From WYZ-LMO2 sp040514265 (lineage in GTDB: Archaea > Halobacteriota > Archaeoglobi > Archaeoglobales > Archaeoglobaceae), in the NCBI GenBank assembly GCA_040514265.1, contig JBEVCD010000020.1, positions 1 to 29,533 on the forward strand: DNA of 29,533 nucleotides. The letters run 5' to 3'. Both the position numbers and the translations under genes were made by a program. The notes below the pieces were generated by a model. The model saw only the letters and a program-made list of their open reading frames with translations. It was not told the origin of the DNA and ran no database searches. Shown piece by piece: positions 6,654-13,361 of this stretch (within the stretch, counting starts at the first letter, position 1; each line of letters begins with the position of its first letter).

Positions 6654-7767
6654 GCACATCGACCGCGAAGTCGACGTGCTCATCCTTTATCGAGAGTGGC
6701 GGGACGAGGCGAAGGTTGTCTTCCGAAGTTGCGTTGACGAGCAGCCCCTCTTCGGCGCAGAGTCTCACGACCTCAAACGCGTTATCTACCTTGAGCCCGA
6801 CCATCAGCCCCATACCTCTGACGTCGCTGCTGACTTCTCTGAGCTTCCTCATCAGATACTCTCCGACCCTCGCAGCGTTGTCTACGAGTTTCCGCTTCTC
6901 GATTATCTCTATCGTCGCAAGGGCTGCAGCGCAAGCGAGCGGGTTTCCGCCGAACGTCGAGGCGTGGTCGCCGACCTCCAGCTCTTTCGCGACTTCCTCA
7001 CTCACGGCTGTGCAGCCTATCGGAATGCCGTTTCCCATAGCTTTAGCCATCGTCATTACGTCCGGCTGCAGGCGGTAGTGCTCTTTAGCGAACCACTTCC
7101 CGGTTCTGCCGAAGCCCGTCTGCACCTCATCGACAACTATCAGATAGCCGTACTCCTCCCTCAGATCCGCAATCGTGTTCACGAATTCCCTGTCAGCCGG
7201 GTAAACTCCCGCCTCTCCTTGAACGAGCTCCAGTATGACCGCAGCCGTTTCCCTGTCGACCTTCTCCTTGAAATCCTCTGCGTCGTTGAACTTCGCGAAC
7301 TCCACGGGCTGCACAAGAGGCTCGAAAGGCTTACGGAACCGCTCCTTGTGCGTGACAGACAGAGCCCCCATCGTCCTTCCGTGGAATGAGCCGGTAAATG
7401 CGACGAACTTCTTTCTGCGCGTAGCCTTACGGGAGAACTTCAGAGCCGCCTCGACGGCTTCAGCCCCGCTGTTGCAGAAGAAGAACTTGTCCATCTTTGT
7501 TATCTCCGCCAGCCTTTCGGCGAGCTCTATCTGGGGAATCGTATAGAACAGGTTTGAGACGTGGACGAGCTTTCCGAGCTGCTCGGAAACGGCTCTCACG
7601 AACTCCGGATCGCAGTGTCCGACGTTTACGCACGCTATTCCGGCTACGAAGTCGAGGTATTTCTTTCCGTTGACGTCGTAGACGTAGCAGCCCTCGCCCC
7701 TCTCAATCACCACTTCCAGCCTTCTGAACAGTTGAATCAGATACCTCTTCTCTTTTTCTATCCACAC
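6619..7767 (-). CDS. argD: Acetylornithine (or LysW-type) aminotransferase
   Basis: A 382-residue class III PLP aminotransferase. Visible marks are the entrance IEKEKRYLIQLFRR, the phosphate-binding FFCNSGAEAVEAALK (residues about 96-110), SFHGRTMGALSVT, VVDEVQTGFGRTGKW (about 211-225), the PLP lysine K242 in MTMAKAMGNG, and STFGGNPLACAAA. These match ArgD, which converts N-acetylglutamate semialdehyde to acetylornithine in arginine synthesis; the same fold also serves lysine synthesis. It is the last gene of a leuD-leuB-trm56-argD operon. Its start overlaps the 3' end of trm56 by 65 bases, and its 3' end overlaps the convergent small gene by 35 bases. Length and N-terminus fit the family. 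Confidence 0.92.
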   Translation of the reverse strand: MWIEKEKRYLIQLFRRLEVVIERGEGCYVYDVNGKKYLDFVAGIACVNVGHCDPEFVRAVSEQLGKLVHVSNLFYTIPQIELAERLAEITKMDKFFFCNSGAEAVEAALKFSRKATRRKKFVAFTGSFHGRTMGALSVTHKERFRKPFEPLVQPVEFAKFNDAEDFKEKVDRETAAVILELVQGEAGVYPADREFVNTIADLREEYGYLIVVDEVQTGFGRTGKWFAKEHYRLQPDVMTMAKAMGNGIPIGCTAVSEEVAKELEVGDHASTFGGNPLACAAALATIEIIEKRKLVDNAARVGEYLMRKLREVSSDVRGMGLMVGLKVDNAFEVVRLCAEEGLLVNATSEDNLRLVPPLSIKDEHVDFAVDVLRRALSLARRV

Positions 7768-8266
7768 GTCTTACCACCTTCCCTCTTTCGCTGGGAACGA
7801 CTTCTATCTCCGCATTATCAAACTTCAGGTCGAAAACGACTCCGAGAACCTTCTCAAGGAAAACGGCTAAAGCCGCCACCTCGCTGTGCGGCTGGTTACC
7901 TATTGAGACGTTCATGTCGCTGAGCTCGTAAACCTCCCCCGGCACTTTTTCAGCCCCTACTATGACGAGGATCCGCTTAGCTCTTCTTATCTCTTCGAGC
8001 TTCTGAGGGAGCGGAATTCCATACATCGTGAGGTGGACTTTAAGTCCGTCGAACTCCCTCAACAGTTTTCTCCAGTTCGTCGCCTCGATGAAAAAGTTCC
8101 CTCCCCAGCGTCTGACGACGTCCCGAACACTCTCGAAGACCTTCTCGTCGTACCTGTCGAAGTAGATCCCTTTAGCTCCGAAAGCCCTGGCTACGAGAGC
8201 TACATGGGTGGATATCCTCTTGTCCCTCTCCGGCCTGTGCCCGAGGCGCAGCACGTAGACTTCCAT
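7703..8266 (-). CDS. trm56: tRNA (cytidine(56)-2'-O)-methyltransferase
   Basis: The 187-residue protein belongs to the archaeal SPOUT-type Trm56 family, which 2'-O-methylates C56 in the T-loop of tRNA with S-adenosylmethionine. The N-terminus VYVLRLGHRPERDKRISTHV and the trefoil-knot region (ILVIVGAEKVPGEVYELSD, then NVSIGNQPHSEVAALAVFLE, residues about 110-155) are characteristic. The reading frame is open upstream, but ATG 8266 gives the family N-terminus and overlaps the leuB stop by one base (TGATG), so I chose it. The C-terminal 20 or so residues (RRVDRKREEVSDS...) are encoded on DNA that also encodes the first residues of argD in another frame. Confidence 0.88.
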   Translation of the reverse strand: MEVYVLRLGHRPERDKRISTHVALVARAFGAKGIYFDRYDEKVFESVRDVVRRWGGNFFIEATNWRKLLREFDGLKVHLTMYGIPLPQKLEEIRRAKRILVIVGAEKVPGEVYELSDMNVSIGNQPHSEVAALAVFLEKVLGVVFDLKFDNAEIEVVPSERGKVVRRVDRKREEVSDSTVQKAGSGD

Positions 8267-9243
8267 CACAATCTCTTCGCAACCTCGGCTGCGAACTCCA
8301 TGGTTCTTAGCTTCCCACCCAAGTCCGGCGTCGTCAAGCCGGAGGATATCGTCTCCTCCACCGCCCTCTCGACTTTCGAAGCTTCCTCGACGTAACCGAA
8401 GTGTCTGAGCATCATGCAAGCCGTGAGTATCATCGCTGTTGGGTTCGCTATCCCCTTCCCGGCTATGTCGAAAGCCGCCCCGTGGACGGGCTCGAATATA
8501 GCGTGCTTTTCGCCGATGTTCGCTGAAGGCGCAAGCCCCAGACCGCCAACGAGTCCGGCTGCGAGGTCGGAAACGATATCGCCGAAGAGGTTCGTAGTCA
8601 CTATGACGTCGAAGCGGTAGGGATCGACGACGAGGAACATGCAGGCTGCGTCGATGTAATACTCGTTGAACTCGATGTCGGGGTAGTTCTTCGCAACCTC
8701 TCTGCAGGCGTCTCTGAAGACTCCGCAGGTCTTTTTCATCACGTTAGCCTTGTGAAGTGCCGTAACCTTCTTTCTTCCCTCCCTCCTTGCGAGTTCGAAA
8801 GCGTACTTCGCTATTCGTTCCGAAGCTTTCCGCGTTATAACCCTGACAGCCTCGGCTACGCCGTCGACCTCAAACTCGATGCCCTTGTAGAGACACTCCG
8901 TGTTCTCCCTGACCACGACTATGTCGAGTCCGGGGTAAAGACACTTCACACCCTTTATAGCCCTAGCCGGTCTGACGTTGGCGAAAGTTTCGAGTTCCTG
9001 ACGGAGTCTGACTATCACGTCTGCAGCCGTCTCGCCGGCTGCTCCGAACAGGACCGCATCGCTCCTCTTGCAACCTTCGAGCGTCTCGTCCGGCAGAGCT
9101 TTTCCGTACTTTGCGTAGGCTTCGTCTCCAGCCTCGTAATACTCGAACTCGAACGGAAGGTTCAGCTTTTCGAGAACAAGCATCGCAGCCTCCATTACCT
9201 CCTTTCCTATTCCGTCTCCCGGGATGACGGCTATCCTCTTCAT
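8266..9243 (-). CDS. leuB: 3-isopropylmalate dehydrogenase
   Basis: A 325-residue beta-decarboxylating dehydrogenase. It starts with IAVIPGDGIGKEV, has the substrate region RLRQELETFANVRPARA (about 82-98), the VVVRENTECLYKGIE loop, the catalytic lysine region ALHKANVMK, the Asp metal ligands in TTNLFGDIVSDLAAGLVG, and the NAD-binding FEPVHGAAFDIAGKGIANPTA. The RENTE loop is also seen in homoisocitrate/isocitrate dehydrogenases, so the substrate is not decided by motifs alone. The immediately upstream leuD (4-base ATGA overlap) makes the leucine pathway the best reading: it would oxidise and decarboxylate 3-isopropylmalate to 2-oxoisocaproate. Confidence 0.88.
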   Translation of the reverse strand: MKRIAVIPGDGIGKEVMEAAMLVLEKLNLPFEFEYYEAGDEAYAKYGKALPDETLEGCKRSDAVLFGAAGETAADVIVRLRQELETFANVRPARAIKGVKCLYPGLDIVVVRENTECLYKGIEFEVDGVAEAVRVITRKASERIAKYAFELARREGRKKVTALHKANVMKKTCGVFRDACREVAKNYPDIEFNEYYIDAACMFLVVDPYRFDVIVTTNLFGDIVSDLAAGLVGGLGLAPSANIGEKHAIFEPVHGAAFDIAGKGIANPTAMILTACMMLRHFGYVEEASKVERAVEETISSGLTTPDLGGKLRTMEFAAEVAKRL

Positions 9244-9719
9244 CGCAGCATCTCCCTCGCGAAGTTTACCAAACCACCCTTCTCGATTATCTTCCTCAGA
9301 AACTCGGGCATCGGAGCTATAGGATACTCCTCACCCTTCGTCCTGTTGACGACGACGTTTCTCTCGTAGTCAACTTCGAGTTCGTCACCGTCGTCGATTC
9401 TGTCCGTCTCCTTGCACTCTATAACCCTCAAACCGATGTTTATCGCGTTCCTGAAGAATATGCGGGCGAAGGATTTAGCTATGACAGCCTCTATTCCCGT
9501 CGCTTTCAACGCCAGCGGAGCGTGCTCTCTGCTGCTGCCGCACCCGAAGTTCTCACCGGCAACGACGAAGTCGCCGGGTTTAACTTCCCTTGCGAACTCG
9601 GGTCGGATGTTTTCGAAAACGTGCTTGGCGAGCTCTTCCGGCTCGTTTACGACGAGCCACTTCCCCTGAATTATGACGTCCGTATCGATGTTGTCGCCGA
9701 ACTTCCAAGCCCTTCCCAT
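9240..9719 (-). CDS. leuD: 3-isopropylmalate dehydratase small subunit
   Basis: The 159-residue swivelling domain of an aconitase-type hydratase. Motifs seen are FGDNIDTDVIIQGKWLV (residues 7-23), VVAGENFGCGSSREHAPLAL (52-71) and the AKSFARIFFRNAINIGL stretch. The segment after the DTD motif (KWLVVN) is closer to the YLV type of isopropylmalate isomerases than the YLRT type of homoaconitases, supporting LeuD rather than HacB; this is family knowledge recalled from memory. The large subunit LeuC is not in the window and must be encoded elsewhere. It is the first gene of the leucine operon. Confidence 0.88.
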   Translation of the reverse strand: MGRAWKFGDNIDTDVIIQGKWLVVNEPEELAKHVFENIRPEFAREVKPGDFVVAGENFGCGSSREHAPLALKATGIEAVIAKSFARIFFRNAINIGLRVIECKETDRIDDGDELEVDYERNVVVNRTKGEEYPIAPMPEFLRKIIEKGGLVNFAREMLR

Positions 9720-9740
9720 GGCAGGAGTTTTCGTCTGTGC

Positions 9741-9755
9741 TTAAAAATTAAATGT
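9741..9755 (-). promoter_or_regulatory. TATA box of the leuD-leuB-trm56-argD operon
   Basis: On the minus strand the AT run TTTAATTTTTAAG ends about 22 nt, and is centred about 26-28 nt, upstream of ATG 9719. It overlaps the 3' end of the iron-transporter gene, so the leucine operon has its own promoter. Confidence 0.5.
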
Positions 9756-10323
9756 GAACGGGATTCAGCACCAAGACCGCTACCATCGTAGCCAGCCCGG
9801 CTAGCATCATCCGGAGCCCGCTGACAAGCGGGTTAAACCTCGCAAGCCTGCCGAGGGTGACGCCTACGACGAACAGACTCACAAGACCCGAAACGAGGGA
9901 CACCGGAAGAGCTTCGTCCTCCGGAAGAACCGCGAACGGGATGAGTGGAATGAGAGCTCCGAGTATCGGCGAGATAGCGTGGACGAAGGAGGAAACGGCG
10001 CTGGCGAACCTGTGGGCCCTCTCGACGACGTTGTCCTTCAGCTCCACGAGCATGGCTTTCTCCTTGGTGTCCTTGTGTACCTTCTGCTCTATGCGCTCCG
10101 CCTCGTAAGCACCCCAGCCGCTCGAAATGCCGAGGGCTAGGGCGGTGGCAATTCCGGCAGGTATTACCAGCGATGCTTTCAGCTCGTTTGCGAGGTAGGC
10201 TCCCAGAATTAGCCCGAGGATCGTCAGAACGCCGTCGAAGAAGCCTATGACGAAGTACCTCCTCGAAACCGACGCCAGATCCGTTAGACGGGAGTAGAGC
10301 TGTAGCTTTTCGAAAAATTTCAT
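9748..10323 (-). CDS. CCC1/VIT1-family iron/manganese transporter
   Basis: A 191-residue membrane protein of the DUF125/CCC1/VIT1 group. Residues about 24-45 hold FVIGFFDGVLTILGLILGAYL, the first helix with the Asp typical of the family, followed by GISSGWGAYEAERIEQKVHKDTKEKAML, the acidic cytoplasmic segment that carries metal ligands in VIT1. Three or four more helices follow (HAISPILGALIPLIPFAVLP, SLVSGLVSLFVVGVTLG, MLAGLATMVAVLVLNP). Such proteins move Fe(II) or Mn(II) out of the cytoplasm or into stores. Its ATG overlaps the stop of the upstream unknown gene (ATGA), placing it third in an nfu-orf136-ccc1 operon and supporting iron as the substrate. Confidence 0.85.
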   Translation of the reverse strand: MKFFEKLQLYSRLTDLASVSRRYFVIGFFDGVLTILGLILGAYLANELKASLVIPAGIATALALGISSGWGAYEAERIEQKVHKDTKEKAMLVELKDNVVERAHRFASAVSSFVHAISPILGALIPLIPFAVLPEDEALPVSLVSGLVSLFVVGVTLGRLARFNPLVSGLRMMLAGLATMVAVLVLNPVHI

Positions 10324-10730
10324 CTGAATATTTCGAGGAAGTCTTCGAGCCGGATCCCCAGTTCTTCCATCCTCTTCCTGGCTCTGCTCAAAGCTGTGGG
10401 GTTGTAGACCTTGCCCTCAAGCTTGCGGAGGAAAGCCTCGAACTCCGCGTTGCTGAGCACTCGCCTCGCGAAGTCGAGGAGATTCTTTTTGGTTACGACG
10501 CTGACGTCTTCTTTTGCTAAAAAGCGTCTCCCTTCGAAAACGAACGCGCTAACGTTCCAGCACTTCTCACACTCTGAGATCATGACTTCTTTCTCGCCGT
10601 TAAACGCCCAGAACTTCTGTTTCATCGTCCCTCCGCAGTCGCAGAAACCACCGAAGTGCTCCTCGGAATCCTCGCACTCGATCGCTTTACCGCCGATTAG
10701 GAGCCTCTTCAGAGGTTCGATGAGAATCAT
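10320..10730 (-). CDS. Unknown protein with a CxC...CxxC metal-binding motif
   Basis: Not recognised. With ATG 10730 (overlapping the nfu stop as ATGA) the product is 136 residues. The first 65 residues hold C19, then C30-D-C32 in GGFCDCGGTMKQKFW and C54-x2-C57 in SECEKCWNVSAF. This looks like a small zinc-ribbon or a metal/Fe-S site with knuckles 22 residues apart. Residues 80-136 are helical and basic (KNLLDFARRVLSNAEFEAFL, LSRARKRMEELGIRLEDFLE), reminiscent of a nucleic-acid- or protein-binding helical tail. It is sandwiched by overlapping start/stop codons between an Fe-S scaffold gene and an iron transporter gene, so a role in iron handling or Fe-S assembly is a reasonable inference only. 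Confidence 0.72.
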   Translation of the reverse strand: MILIEPLKRLLIGGKAIECEDSEEHFGGFCDCGGTMKQKFWAFNGEKEVMISECEKCWNVSAFVFEGRRFLAKEDVSVVTKKNLLDFARRVLSNAEFEAFLRKLEGKVYNPTALSRARKRMEELGIRLEDFLEIFR

Positions 10731-10960
10731 ACCGGAACTACCTTCTTTACTTCCGGAACCTTGGCTCTCAGATATCTCTCGACGAAGCCCGTGAGGGTTA
10801 TCATCGACATCGGACATCCTCCACACGCCCCCAAGAGCTGAACTTTCACGATACCCTCCTTCTCGTCAACGTCAACCACAGCTATGTTCCCGCCGTCCCG
10901 CATGAGAGCCGGTCTTATTTCCTTTTCCACTACCTCTTCGACCTTTTTCCTGAGTGACAT
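10727..10960 (-). CDS. NifU C-terminal-domain (Nfu) Fe-S cluster scaffold
   Basis: A 77-residue stand-alone Nfu domain. It shows the typical N-terminus VEEVVEKEIRPALMRDGGNI and the cluster-binding C46-G-G-C49 in LLGACGGCPMSMITL followed by the helix that ends KVPEVKKV. Nfu proteins bind a [4Fe-4S] or [2Fe-2S] cluster between two subunits and pass it to apo-proteins. It is the first gene of the three-gene minus-strand operon. A TATA box (AACTTATTAAG on this strand) lies 26 nt upstream of ATG 10960. A ferredoxin gene diverges from it, which fits a local Fe-S theme. Confidence 0.9.
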   Translation of the reverse strand: MSLRKKVEEVVEKEIRPALMRDGGNIAVVDVDEKEGIVKVQLLGACGGCPMSMITLTGFVERYLRAKVPEVKKVVPV

Positions 10961-10980
10961 GGATAATCGACGCTCTCCAG

Positions 10981-11010
10981 CTTAATAAGTTTTCCGCGAA
11001 GTTTTTTATC
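10981..11010. promoter_or_regulatory. Divergent promoters for nfu (minus) and ferredoxin (plus)
   Basis: CTTAATAAGTT (10981-10991) read on the minus strand is centred 26 nt upstream of the nfu ATG at 10960. GTTTTTTATC (11001-11010) is centred 24 nt upstream of the ferredoxin ATG at 11029. Both fit leaderless starts; the two boxes are only about 19 bp apart, so binding at one may affect the other. Confidence 0.5.
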
Positions 11011-11028
11011 CCGCCGACAACGCTCAAC

Positions 11029-11199
11029 ATGCCCGCCGTCGTTGACGAATCAGCCTGCACGGGATGCGGAACGTGCGTGGACGAGTGTCCGATGGGAGCT
11101 ATAGAACTCAACGACGTCGCCCACGTCGACGCGGAGATCTGCACGGAGTGCGGATCGTGCGTCGACGTTTGTCCGGAAGAGGCGATAAGCCTTGAGTGA
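11029..11199 (+). CDS. 2[4Fe-4S] ferredoxin
   Basis: A 56-residue clostridial-type ferredoxin with two complete cluster motifs: C10-x2-C13-x2-C16-x3-C20-P and C38-x2-C41-x2-C44-x3-C48-P (ACTGCGTCVDECP and ICTECGSCVDVCP cores). It is a low-potential electron carrier in the cytoplasm, for example for oxidoreductases and possibly for the FTR-type protein in this window. The frame is open upstream to 10954, but that region contains the promoter, so ATG 11029 is the start. Its 3' end overlaps the TTG start of the PfkB-type kinase gene by eight bases. Confidence 0.93.
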   Translation: MPAVVDESACTGCGTCVDECPMGAIELNDVAHVDAEICTECGSCVDVCPEEAISLE

Positions 11200-12085
11200 C
11201 GCCGTCGGATTCGGGGCACTGAACCTCGACAAGATATTCTACGTTGACAAGATACCCTCGATTGACGAGGAGGGTTACGTTAAGGACGTCAAGTTCTTTC
11301 CGGGCGGCAGCGCAGCCAACACGATCGTCGGACTTTCGAGGCTGGGTTTAAAGACTGCTTACATAGGAAAGGTCGGAAGCGACGAGGAGGGAAGAATTCT
11401 CCTCGAAGATCTGGTAAAGGAGGGCGTGGAAACGGGGCTGGTTGTGAGATCGGAAGGTCGCAGCGGGGTTGCGATGATCTTCGTCGACGAATCGGGTAAC
11501 AGGGCTATACTCGTAGACCCGGGCGTCAACGACACTATCCGCTACGACGAGATAGACGTCGAAGAGGCGAAAAAGTACAGACTCCTGCATCTGACGTCAT
11601 TCATATGCAAGAACTCCCTCGACTCTCTGGAGTCGCAGAAGAGAATAGTGGGTGAATTCGACCTCGTGAGCTTCGACCCCGGAATGCCCTACGCGGAGAG
11701 GGGGCTTGAGGACTTGGAGCCGATAATCAGGAACACAACCGTGTTTCTTCCGAGCAGAGCTGAAATAGAGCTCCTCTTCAACATGAGCTACGAGGAGGCT
11801 GCCGAAGAGTGTCTGAGCATGGGCGTGGAGGTCGTGGTTGTCAAGCTCGGAAGCGAGGGATGCTACGTTAGAACTGCAGAGAAGGAGTTTAGAGTTCCGC
11901 CGATGGCTTCGAGGGTCGTGGACACTACGGGAGCTGGGGATGCCTTCAACGCCGGCTTCCTCTACGGATACCTGAAGGGCAAAAGCGTCGAGGACTGCGC
12001 GAAACTCGGGAGCTACGTAGCAGCCAGGTGCATCGAAAAGCCCGGCGCCAGGGAGGGTCTGCCGAGGTCTCTCCCCGATCTTTGA
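11192..12085 (+). CDS. PfkB/ribokinase-family sugar or nucleoside kinase
   Basis: The 297-residue protein has the two PfkB signatures: FFPGGSAANTIVGLSRLG (residues 35-52) and DTTGAGDAFNAGFLYGYLKG (about 244-263), with D250 as catalytic base and the anion hole GAG before it. Members phosphorylate sugars, nucleosides or related alcohols with ATP. The substrate cannot be read from the sequence. The only upstream initiation codon that gives the full first strand (DAVGFGALNLDKIFYVD) is TTG 11192, inside the ferredoxin gene, so translation is probably coupled to it. The 3' end is followed by the strong promoter of the ribosomal genes. Confidence 0.85.
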   Translation: MSDAVGFGALNLDKIFYVDKIPSIDEEGYVKDVKFFPGGSAANTIVGLSRLGLKTAYIGKVGSDEEGRILLEDLVKEGVETGLVVRSEGRSGVAMIFVDESGNRAILVDPGVNDTIRYDEIDVEEAKKYRLLHLTSFICKNSLDSLESQKRIVGEFDLVSFDPGMPYAERGLEDLEPIIRNTTVFLPSRAEIELLFNMSYEEAAEECLSMGVEVVVVKLGSEGCYVRTAEKEFRVPPMASRVVDTTGAGDAFNAGFLYGYLKGKSVEDCAKLGSYVAARCIEKPGAREGLPRSLPDL

Positions 12086-12090
12086 GAAAC

Positions 12091-12103
12091 CTTTATTAAT
12101 TGC
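12091..12103 (+). promoter_or_regulatory. TATA box of the S3Ae-L15e operon
   Basis: CTTTATTAATT is centred about 28 nt upstream of ATG 12124, directly after the kinase stop codon. Confidence 0.55.
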
Positions 12104-12123
12104 CCGCAAGAGGGCTGTGTTAC

Positions 12124-12747
12124 ATGGCACGAAGAAAGAGGGCTGCGAGGGTCAAGGACAAGTGGGCGTCGAAGAAGTGGTACACGCTCATCGCTCCAGA
12201 GTATTTCGGAATGGTGGAGATAGGAGAGACGCCAGCCGACGATCCGAACAAGGTGGTCAACAGAACGGTCGAGGTAACGCTTTCGGAACTCACCGGCGAC
12301 TACTCGAACCAGAACCCCTACAAGAAGCTGATATTCAAGGTCTACAGAGTCGCCGGCGAGAATGCCTACACGAAGTTTCACAGATTCGAGCTCGTGCGCG
12401 AGTACCTGAACAGCCTCACGAGGAGGAGGACGAGCAAGATAGAGGACATCGTCGACGTCGTCACGAAGGACGGCTACAAGCTCCGCGTCAAGTCCGTGGC
12501 TTTCACTACGAAGAGGTGCAAGACGAGTCAGAAGAGAGCGATAAGGAAGATAATGCGCGAGATCGTCACCACCAGAAGCGCGGAGCAGAACTTTGTCCAG
12601 TTCATCCAGGAATGCATACTCGGAAAGATACCGGCTGAGATATACAAGAACGCGAAGAAGATCTACCCGCTTCGCAGAGTTGAGGTCAGAAAGATAGAGC
12701 TGCTTTCTGAGCCTGTAAGCAAAGAGGTGCCAGCGGTAGCGGGGTGA
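12124..12747 (+). CDS. rps3ae: 30S ribosomal protein S3Ae
   Basis: The 207-residue protein begins MARRKRAARVKDKWASKKWY and continues TLIAPEYFGMVEIGETPADD, the recognisable archaeal/eukaryotic S3Ae (S1e) N-terminus, a component of the small subunit absent from bacteria. Further family segments include FHRFELVREYLNSLTRRRTSKI and TTKRCKTSQKRAIRKIM. An upstream in-frame codon exists, but ATG 12124 gives the conserved start and the TATA spacing. The stop is followed after four bases by the GTG start of rpl15e. Confidence 0.96.
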   Translation: MARRKRAARVKDKWASKKWYTLIAPEYFGMVEIGETPADDPNKVVNRTVEVTLSELTGDYSNQNPYKKLIFKVYRVAGENAYTKFHRFELVREYLNSLTRRRTSKIEDIVDVVTKDGYKLRVKSVAFTTKRCKTSQKRAIRKIMREIVTTRSAEQNFVQFIQECILGKIPAEIYKNAKKIYPLRRVEVRKIELLSEPVSKEVPAVAG

Positions 12748-12751
12748 GAGC

Positions 12752-13336
12752 GTGGTAAAGTCGATGTACGCGTTCATCAGACAGGCTTGGAAGAGACCTT
12801 GGGAGGGTGAGATGGGTAAGCTGATGTGGCTCAGACTCCAGCAGTGGCGAAGAGAGCCGGCGATCGTGAGGATAGAGAGACCTACCCGCCTGGACAGAGC
12901 CAGGGCTCTGGGATACAAAGCCAAGAAGGGAGTGATAGTCGTCCGCGTCAGGGTTCGAAGGGGCGGCAGGCACGTTACGAGGGTAAACAAGAGGCGAAGG
13001 ACGAAGAAGATGATGGTCAGCAGGAGGACACCGAAGAAGAGCTTGCAGTGGATAGCCGAGGAGAGGGCTAACAGGAAGTACAGGAACATGGAGGTCCTCG
13101 GCTCCTACTGGGTCGGCGAGGACGGGAAGTACAAGTGGTTCGAGGTCATACTCGTGGACAGGGATCATCCAGCCGTATTGAGCGATCCGCAGCTCAGGGA
13201 GATCGTGAAGAAGAGGGGTAGAGTGTTCAGGGGTCTGACACCGGCGGCGAGGAAGTCGAGGGGGTTGAGAAGGAGGGGGAGGGGAGCGGAGAAGGTAAGA
13301 CCGAGCTACAGGGCTAACTTCAGGAAGAAGGATTAA
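12752..13336 (+). CDS. rpl15e: 50S ribosomal protein L15e
   Basis: A 194-residue, very basic protein: MYAFIRQAWKRPWEGEM at the start, and GVIVVRVRVRRGGR and then LQWIAEERANRKYRNMEVLGSYWVGEDGKYKWFEVILVD in the middle are diagnostic of L15e, a large-subunit protein of archaea and eukaryotes. The start is GTG 12752 with a GGGGTGAG Shine-Dalgarno that overlaps the rps3ae stop, showing translational coupling. In many archaea this gene leads into the RNase P/proteasome/exosome cluster, as it does here apart from two intervening genes. Confidence 0.96.
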   Translation: MVKSMYAFIRQAWKRPWEGEMGKLMWLRLQQWRREPAIVRIERPTRLDRARALGYKAKKGVIVVRVRVRRGGRHVTRVNKRRRTKKMMVSRRTPKKSLQWIAEERANRKYRNMEVLGSYWVGEDGKYKWFEVILVDRDHPAVLSDPQLREIVKKRGRVFRGLTPAARKSRGLRRRGRGAEKVRPSYRANFRKKD

Positions 13337-13348
13337 ATACCCTTTTTT
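13334..13348 (+). promoter_or_regulatory. Acylase TATA box fused to a T-run that may end the ribosomal operon
   Basis: ATTAAATAC, which includes the rpl15e stop codon, is centred about 26 nt upstream of ATG 13362. The following TTTTTT (13343-13348) could terminate the S3Ae-L15e transcript, so terminator and promoter are superimposed. Confidence 0.45.
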
Positions 13349-13361
13349 GTCACAACTCTTC

